NCBI GenBank assembly: GCA_027946365.1
Contig: JAPEUQ010000004.1
Location: 1,426,001-1,490,000 of the forward strand
Direction of reading: 5' to 3'
DNA: 64,000 nt
Origin: Kalmusia sp. IMI 367209
Taxonomy: Eukaryota; Ascomycota; Dothideomycetes; Pleosporales; Didymosphaeriaceae
Part shown: positions 57,850 through 64,000 of the stretch, piece after piece
How the letters are laid out: every line of letters starts with the position of its first letter
How positions within the stretch are numbered: position 1 is the stretch's first letter
The notes under the pieces: model-generated
What the model was told of the DNA's origin: nothing
What the model saw: only the letters and a program-made list of their open reading frames with translations
Databases searched by the model: none
Translations under genes and position numbers: made by a program

Positions 57850-58215
57850 ATTGGAGCCGTTGTCCGTCACAGCAAACTCAGGTCTAGCTTCTAGTAACCA
57901 ATTGTCCGTCAAATCAACTCACGACTATGTCCTCTCTCCAACGGGCAGGGCAATATTCCGTCCAGTCGATCCAGGTCTAGTCTCGAACCCAATATCTTTG
58001 AAAGCACCACATACCAGGTAACAATCTCGGAACAGCCCGAAATCCGTCATTTCAACCCATGACTGGTCTTGCACAACCCATTTCCTGCTATCGTAACTTG
58101 CAGCTACCCTTGAACACCCCGAAACTCGTCATTCGAGACCGGTCTCGAACAGCCATTATCTATTGCGCAATGCATGTGTACCCTTGAGCAGCCCGAAATC
58201 CGTCAACCAGGACCT
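57850..58215. repeat. Degenerate tandem repeat upstream of the DUF4267-like gene
   Basis: A unit of about 75-80 bases recurs with divergence. The clearest blocks are CAGCCCGAAATCCGTCA (58033-58049), CACCCCGAAACTCGTCA (58115-58131) and CAGCCCGAAATCCGTCA (58189-58205), the latter two preceded by TACCCTTGA. A second block, GGTCTYGMAC followed by CCATTATC-like sequence, is shared between units near 57983, 58065 and 58141. Shorter TTGTCCGTCA-AACTCA copies lie near 57860 and 57901. The array ends at the TATA box of the gene. Confidence 0.65.
58132..58149. promoter_or_regulatory. 18-base perfect palindrome
   Basis: TTCGAGACCGGTCTCGAA, with no spacer, inside the repeat array 150 bases upstream of the DUF4267-like start. 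A symmetric binding site for a dimeric regulator is possible; the sequence shows only the symmetry. Confidence 0.6.
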
Positions 58216-58223
58216 GTATAAAA
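58216..58223 (+). promoter_or_regulatory. TATA box
   Basis: TATAAAAA about 80 bases upstream of the start codon at 58298, immediately after the tandem repeat array. Confidence 0.6.
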
Positions 58224-58297
58224 AGCCCTTGCCTTACTCCTGTTGTCACGACTCAGGTCAGTCGTCCCGCTCGGATCAAAGACAGATACAATCTACG

Positions 58298-58759
58298 ATG
58301 TCCTCTTCAAAGAAACTCCTTTCAGCCTCTACATGGCGCATCTTGGGCCTCTTCCTGGCAATTGCCTTTTTTGCCCTTGGTACCAGCGCAATCATGTCTC
58401 CCCTCGACCTCGCTGTTGCCCTTGGCTTTGAGCCCAGCACAGCTGAAGCTCGCTCTATCGCAGCTAAATCTCGTAGGGACCCTATGTACACCTAAGCATA
58501 GATTGAATCTGTTGTCTCATCTTCCACAGTCGTCCTGATTGGCGCGCGAGATTTGCACATCAGCATAGCGCTACTTGTCCTGTATGCGTATTCGAGGACG
58601 AAAGAGATGGGGGTAGTGCTCACGCTAGTGGCCGTCCCCTCTGTCGCGGACATTTGGGTGGCTGCGCTAGGGCCTAAGGGATGGGATGAGGGTGTTTGGA
58701 AATTAGTCGGGAGCGCCGTGGTGATTGCTGGTGTTGGGGTGGGCTTGTTGCAGAGCTGA
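58298..58759 (+). CDS. DUF4267-like four-helix membrane protein, 134 aa
   Basis: Exons 58298-58472 and 58530-58759; intron donor GTAGGG, acceptor CCACAG, junction in phase (CTC Leu). Four hydrophobic segments are visible. TM1 is WRILGLFLAIAFFALGTSAI. The G-A-R-D motif region VLIGARDLHISIALLVLYAY holds TM2. VVLTLVAVPSVADIWVAAL is TM3 and GSAVVIAGVGVGLL is TM4. The N-terminal pattern with a Pro-Leu-Asp loop (SPLDLAVALGFE) and the A-R-D/E motif after the first helix are typical of DUF4267, small fungal and bacterial integral membrane proteins of unknown function. Strongly defined promoter: tandem repeats, a palindrome and a TATA box within 450 bases. Confidence 0.75.
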
Positions 58760-59414
58760 CGGGGGCGAAAGTAAGATTCGGTGATGAATAATGTGTTGGT
58801 TTGGAAATCAGTAGACATGAACATTCAGCTCGAAGTACGTCTGGGATGCATGCTTGATACACACCGGAATAGATGCAAAAATGCTATTGAAGATCTGGAC
58901 CAATTTGGCGCGCGACTGTCTCATTCCATCGATTTTAGACGCACGTTTGCGAGGACAATCCAAAGATAGTATTCGATACGTTTCATTCAGAAGTGTATAG
59001 GGACACACGACTGGGCTAGACTCTTGCTTCCCGTCTACCCTTCGTAGACGTGCGGCAACTCAAACGCTTCTCAGAGCTATCCGTCGCAATTCTCAGCCCT
59101 GAGCGCAAAAGTCGCACAGCCACCTCGCCCGTTCATGCAGGTATCCTTTGCATTGCATCTGTAGGACAGCAGGAACCGGTCAGTCAATCCCAGCCCTACC
59201 CAGCCCAGACACCATCGTCATCGACCCAAGGGCGCGTCGCAAGTGCCACACACCAACCGGCAGAAAACCACTTCTCCATTCGCCCATCCGTTCCATCGAA
59301 ACACTGTCCTGTGGCACAGCCAAACAAGCTCAACCGCATAGTTTGGGGGCTATTAATACCTCCAACGAACCCAGCAGCCTCGTGAACCCAACGGAGCATC
59401 GATCCTTGACCGAC

Positions 59415-59436
59415 TGCCGCCGCCGCCGCCGCCGCC
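59415..59436. repeat. (GCC)n microsatellite
   Basis: About seven uninterrupted copies of the trinucleotide. Confidence 0.9.
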
Positions 59437-62009
59437 CCCAAAACCCTCAGCCCTAATCTCCCTATCGTATCCGCAGCCCAGACTTCCTGCGCGATGGCGC
59501 ACGCGCTCGCACCTCAGCCGCAAACCCGTATCCATATCACGTGAAAGTGTGGCTGAACAGTCGTTCTCACACGCACAGCCCCACCTCTCTTACGCGATCC
59601 TATCAGAGGGGGTTTTTCTGCCGCTCGAGAGATTTACCATCGTACCAGCACAGCCCTGCTAAAGACCCGGAGTGTAAATCACGACTTCCAGCTCGCATCC
59701 CTGCATCCCGTGTAAACACCACCACGGGAAAGCGCATGGTCGATGTTCGCCAGCAGAACGAAGCGGGTGCCCCCCACCGCTCCGTTCGTTGTACGCAATC
59801 CCACCCAGCGCAAAGCCAACCCAACAACAGCTTCACGAAAATAAATCGCGAGTGAGATCGCGGACGAAGCATGCGTGGATTGCGATCGCTATCTCGAAGT
59901 GGGTCACCGGTGAGGCTGCAAGGCCCGGCATGCCTGCTGCGCTGCAATGCGCTGCAGCGCGCGCGCTGGCGCGCAAGCGAAAGACAACCGGTCATCAAAA
60001 GAGTCGGTGAATCTCCACACTCATCTATTCTCCATTCGTAACGCACGCGCGGCCCAATCAGCGGCACGGAACTGCGGCTTCGGCTGATGCGACGAACGGA
60101 TGGGCCCCGGGAGAGGGAAAATTCGCCATCGTCTTTGACACGTTTGCGCGCGCGCTACTGGGGATGTCCTTGGTGGTAGACGATAAGCGCGGTGGAGATC
60201 GTGGTGTGAGGTGTGTGTTGTATAGCGCTATGTGCCGAAATTGCTGGTTTGGGGTTGGTTTGGGAGAGGAGAGAGTGGATATGGTACTGCTGTCAGAAAG
60301 TGACAATGGGTGATTGCGGTGAGGGGGTTGCGGGGGAACGTGGTCATGATCTGGAGATGTGGTGCCCAACGTGGAGCTTGGGAACGTAGACCATTCTTTT
60401 TCAAGATTAACAGCTAGCATTCAAGACTACTTTGCGTGTCAGATAGATACTAGCTTGTTCATTGAGTGGTAAGTGGCATTGGGCGATGGTCGTTGGGTGT
60501 TGCGCCCAAGCTTGGCAGGTACCACAGCGCAGGACCAACTCTCAATGGCAGCCATTGTCCAACGAGGTCACATCCCATCACCCTGCCAGCTAGGAACCCT
60601 GCTTCGCGGCCAATTGCACCTCACATCAACGACCAAGGAATATGAGGCTTCAAAGCCGACATGGCCTACGACATTCGCCACCGATCTTCACGCCGCCAAC
60701 ACTAACCCATCGCCTCATTCTTCTCAAACAGACCCTTTCTCCGACCTCTGACGCAGGGCTTCTTAACAGAACACATATCGTTCAAATATCGATCGGCAAA
60801 CAGGACCCTTTCTCCAGGTGAAGATTGTCTGCGCGAAGCGGGTCCGATAAAGTCTCCTGTGGAGTTTTCGATACTCTGTCGCATCGTGAGGCTCCAACGC
60901 ATACCCCGTTTTGCACCGACGATCCCTCCTAGACAATCGAAACCACGGTACCCCCGACTGTCACTCCGACGTGGCTACTTGGCTCTGGCACGTCGCGAAG
61001 TACCGAGCCGTGCGTTCCATGCGGGCCCGTTTCGACCACGTAGCCAGCCCCAGCGACGCCGCGGTGGCAGAAATAGGAAAGCGGCGTCGCCCGTCGAACG
61101 GTGTCTGTTCTCAGCCGTCAGTCGTAATCGCGCGACGTCAACAACACACATTACACACAGCCCGCTAAGAAGGAAGGAAGGAAAAAAAAAAAGGCAGATG
61201 AAACCGTGCTGCCAGCGCAGGGATAGTGGCGTCATTCGAGACCGATGTCGTCGACAGATATGGGATGCCTCAGGCTGGTATCCAAGTTGCCTTCTTTTTT
61301 GCACACGCAACCTCTCGCCGACCAAGACTGCGCCCTTCCAGCAACGCCACTATGCAAACGACATCACCGTCGTCGTGACCTTCCCAAATTCAACAATTGC
61401 CATCTTCAAGTGTCAGAGTCATATGTGTTTCTCCGCAATCCTTCCGGATGTTTCGTCGAAGTGCAAGAAGAATCATGACTCCCCGATCAATAAGGTGCGC
61501 ACGTCGCCCAAAGCAGGCTAGCGCTTCTTTCTCCATCGAGCCATGACATCTGCCCCGCCCTCCATCAAGTGTGTGAGAGGGTCACTCGGCATATTTCACT
61601 CACCCTGCCCACCCATATCAGGGCTATGCAGTCAGCCTGTGGCGTGCAGGGCCCGTCCGAAGTGCAAGACTTGTCAACGCCTGCGCAAATCTACCGCGGG
61701 GGGCCTGAACGGATGGGATGCGTGCGTGCGGGGTGCGTGATTGGAAGGGCGCATCGGCGGAGGAAGGCGTGATTGGAGCGCTGCCTGGGAAGGGTGTTCG
61801 GTTTGGGCCATCAGGTTATTAGGGTGCGCGTGAGCGGTGCGGGTGTGGGAGGGGTCGTCTCGCGGCTCGCTTGGGCGGGCCCGAGGGTGTGTGGTTTGAG
61901 ACATGTGGTATTGGATGGGGGGAGTCATACTGCTGGTTAGAGATAGCATTTTGCGCCGTTGCGCGGAGCGATTTGTAGGGAGGGGGAGGTGCAGGTGCTC
62001 TCTGCGCAT

Positions 62010-62032
62010 GAGAGAGAGAGAGAGAGAGAGAG
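62010..62032. repeat. (GA)n microsatellite
   Basis: Eleven and a half uninterrupted GA dinucleotides. Confidence 0.95.
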
Positions 62033-62488
62033 TTGCACATCCAAGTCACGGTATGGCGCGATTACGGTGGTAGCGAGGGTTGCACAAGATTGCTTGAATT
62101 TCTTACTATCCTAGAATCCTGGCCCAACGTCATCGTTGGCCCCCTCCCCTGGCATACCTCATTCCTTCCCTCTTTCTCTGTCTCTCCTCGACACCCAAGT
62201 GGTGGAGGTCCGTTTATGCATTCCAAGCGTAACCCAGTATATCAAACAGCAGACGCGATGCTTCTTCCTGCAAGCAAAGCAAAAACAAGGACCAAGGATC
62301 AAACTTGTTACATGCTGGATCGATTCCGTTGAGCGGCATCGGTTCTGTGCGGAGCTTTTCAGCTTCCGCCAAGCGTGGGTGGTGTGGTGTGGTGCGCGAC
62401 CCGCGTGATGGTGTGGTGCAGCATGTTCGTAGGCGTATAGTGGTAACATGGAGTAAAAAGTAACTAAAAGACTGTGGTGATTTGCCTT

Positions 62489-63214
62489 TCACCTGTAGTA
62501 GCCGGAGAGGCGGTGCTCGCGGAGGTCGCGCTTGGAAGGCTCGCGAACCTCGATTTTGTAGTTCTTTGCGTTGCGGCGCTGCAGAGCAATGTCTTGCTCG
62601 TAGAGGGAGCCCCGCTTGGAGGTTGCGTTGTCAACCTCGACGGTGACCTTCTGGGCCTTTGGCTGGGATGGCCAGTCGACGATCTCGCCAGATCGCGGTC
62701 GGGCCTTGACCTTGGGTGCTTGCTCGAGCTTGACGGAGCGGGAGCGCACTGGCATGCGGGGCGCGACGTAGAAGGTGCGGTCCATGGAGACGAAGGGGAC
62801 GCGTGATCGATGGCGGAGGCTGCGCTCGATAGCCCTCAGCAGGCCACGGACTTGGACGTAGCCGGCGGGTACCTCGATCTGGACGAGCTTGTTGTCTTCC
62901 TCGACGGTGCTGTACGTCTTGCCGTCTCCGCGCTGGTAGAGGAACGAGGCAACTTCTTGGGCAAGACGGTGGCCGATCTCGCACAGCTGCTCGTGGTGAC
63001 GGTAGACCTCGTAGGGGTCGCGGCAGTAGGCGCACTTTTGGGCGTGGGTCTCGAAGTGGTGGGCAGCCCATGACTCTTCAGTGTTCACGGGACGCGAGAC
63101 GGCGCTCACGGGGTCTCGCATGAAGCCCACGTTACGCTCCGCCCTCGAGCCAGACGAGGATTTGGAGGAAACGACGGAAGGCATCGTGTATGTGCGGGAA
63201 ATGGTGGCAGGCAT
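62489..63214 (-). CDS. Uncharacterised fungal protein with Cys/His motif, 241 aa
   Basis: Single exon. ATG 63212-63214 is chosen; the frame is open upstream but only through non-ATG codons, and a second ATG ten codons in (MPSVVSSKS) is possible. The N-terminus is Ser-rich. Residues 48-90 hold a conserved-looking segment: WAAHHFETHAQKCAYCRDPY, then HHEQLCEIGHRLAQEV. Its C-x2-C followed by H-H and C-x3-H could bind zinc. The next part has TYSTVEEDNKLVQIEVP and a helix RGLLRAIERSL. The C-terminal third is basic and ends KRDLREHRLSGYYR. Base composition is even and codon use GC-rich, as for a well expressed gene. I do not recognise the family; the motif arrangement suggests an intracellular protein, possibly nuclear. 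Confidence 0.7.
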   Translation of the reverse strand: MPATISRTYTMPSVVSSKSSSGSRAERNVGFMRDPVSAVSRPVNTEESWAAHHFETHAQKCAYCRDPYEVYRHHEQLCEIGHRLAQEVASFLYQRGDGKTYSTVEEDNKLVQIEVPAGYVQVRGLLRAIERSLRHRSRVPFVSMDRTFYVAPRMPVRSRSVKLEQAPKVKARPRSGEIVDWPSQPKAQKVTVEVDNATSKRGSLYEQDIALQRRNAKNYKIEVREPSKRDLREHRLSGYYR

Positions 63215-64000
63215 GGTGGAGGTTCTTGTTTGCTTCAGGATGGGCTTCAGTCGTGGAGCCAACGTGGTGGTGGTGTTGTTGTTGTCAAGGGGGGTTGGAA
63301 TGGTGGTGGTTTCCTGGGTGGACTCTGGTAGTACAGGCCAGAGTCCGATGGCTGTATGGGTGTGTATCCGGATTGCTGTGAGTGTGATCGTTCTGGAGAG
63401 AGAGAGTCATGGTGGACGCGGACGGGGGGATATATATGTTTCTACGATCTGGAGCAGGGATGGGTTGTAGCCTTCGGATGCTGCAGGGATGGACCCTTGC
63501 CGTGCAGTGGGCCGTGCAGAGCGCCGGCGCGGAGCTCAAGGGCGGTCAAGGGCTCACGGCGCCACTCTCAGACAGGCCCAACTATTGTACCATCAGATGA
63601 CGAAACATACACACCAAGTGAAGCGCCGCTGCGCCGCCTGTCTCCATCGTCAGAAGGCCGCTGCGCGCGCGCGCGCGCTTCGCAGTCGAGTTTCACGCAA
63701 CAAACACGTTCGTACCGCCATACCGTCGTGCTGCCGTTCATCGGAGGGCGCGCATCACGTCGCAGAGTGCGTCAGGGTGCTCTCTATCAGTCGAGGGCTT
63801 CGCCTCAGGATGGCGTTCATGGCAGCCTGTTGGGGCCTTTTGGTGCGTCAGCCACTCCCAATGCGGCTAGGCGGCCTTTTCACCACGCTTTGCTCCACGC
63901 TCTGGCGCAGCACGCGGTGCATAGCCACACAGCCACACCTCACCTGCGTCTGCACTTTTGCACCTTTGCGCGAACGACTGGGAGCTTTGCGCTCGTTTCG
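63215..64000. other. Upstream flank at the right edge
   Basis: Promoter region of the minus-strand gene at 62489-63214, C/T-rich on that strand, with a short (CG)n run at 63662-63678. No further gene is visible before the window ends. Confidence 0.5.

Larger units (their letters stand above)
58760..62488. other. Intergenic, 3.7 kb, no gene seen
   Basis: GC-rich with simple repeats: (GCC)n at 59415-59436, poly-A at about 61180-61192, (GA)n at 62010-62032. The longest frame (60859-61521, 220 codons) begins with GTG rather than ATG and is Arg/Pro-rich with no domain. A 120-codon minus-strand frame at 60058-60420 is Ser/Pro/Thr-rich. Neither is supported. Confidence 0.5.

Noticed and set aside
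60859..61521. 220-codon plus-strand frame
   Set aside because: It starts with GTG, is Arg/Pro/Ser-rich, has no splice signals or domain, and lies in a GC-rich region where long chance frames are expected.
1..64000. tRNA or 5S rRNA genes, CRISPR arrays
   Set aside because: No sequence with both A and B boxes and a cloverleaf was found. No 5S core was seen. There are no regularly spaced repeats, and the genome is eukaryotic.

Overview
The window is nuclear DNA of a filamentous ascomycete (Pezizomycotina; Dothideomycetes is my best guess, by inference only). Genes are split by short 45-100 base introns with GTRNGT donors, CTAAC/CTGAC branch points and YAG acceptors. Gene starts are preceded by pyrimidine-rich tracts. 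The recognisable genes are typical fungal single-copy genes: NOP58, Pol III subunit C17, dynactin ARP10, F-actin capping protein alpha and an LSB5-type VHS-GAT protein. There is also a Pol III-type U6 snRNA gene. Coordinates given for split genes run from start codon to stop codon, and exon limits are in the evidence.

Layout. 0.9-6.7 kb: a flavin monooxygenase gene with a one-base frameshift, a thioredoxin with a C-terminal membrane anchor, and an uncharacterised fungal gene, all on the minus strand. 6.7-9.5 kb: non-coding. 9.5-25.6 kb: a dense housekeeping block of RPC17-like, NOP58, ARP10, a C2H2 zinc-finger gene, capping protein alpha, two uncharacterised fungal genes and the LSB5-like gene. 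26.2 kb: a 42-residue cysteine-rich peptide gene ending in a CaaX box. 27.2-32.9 kb: a decayed fragment of a membrane-protein gene, an intact seven-helix membrane-protein gene, a second flavin monooxygenase and a single-pass cell-surface type protein. 34.7-39.8 kb: a 1603-residue coiled-coil protein with one apparent GC-AG intron.

39.8-58 kb is a long gene-poor, probably accessory block. It holds many short non-conserved reading frames, diverged short repeats, one convincing hidden four-exon small membrane-protein gene at 49.5 kb, and the U6 snRNA gene at 56.1 kb. A small DUF4267-like membrane-protein gene at 58.3 kb sits behind a diverged tandem repeat and an 18-base perfect palindrome. 58.8-62.5 kb is again without a recognisable gene, and an uncharacterised Cys/His-containing protein closes the window at 62.5-63.2 kb.

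How the genes relate. There are no operons and no secondary-metabolite cluster. Two probable bidirectional promoters are seen (NOP58/ARP10 and the 23.29/23.87 kb pair). The observation most worth follow-up is the CaaX peptide at 26.2 kb, which has the size, Ser/Thr-rich amino end and CaaX terminus of ascomycete lipopeptide pheromone precursors but an unusual six-cysteine core.
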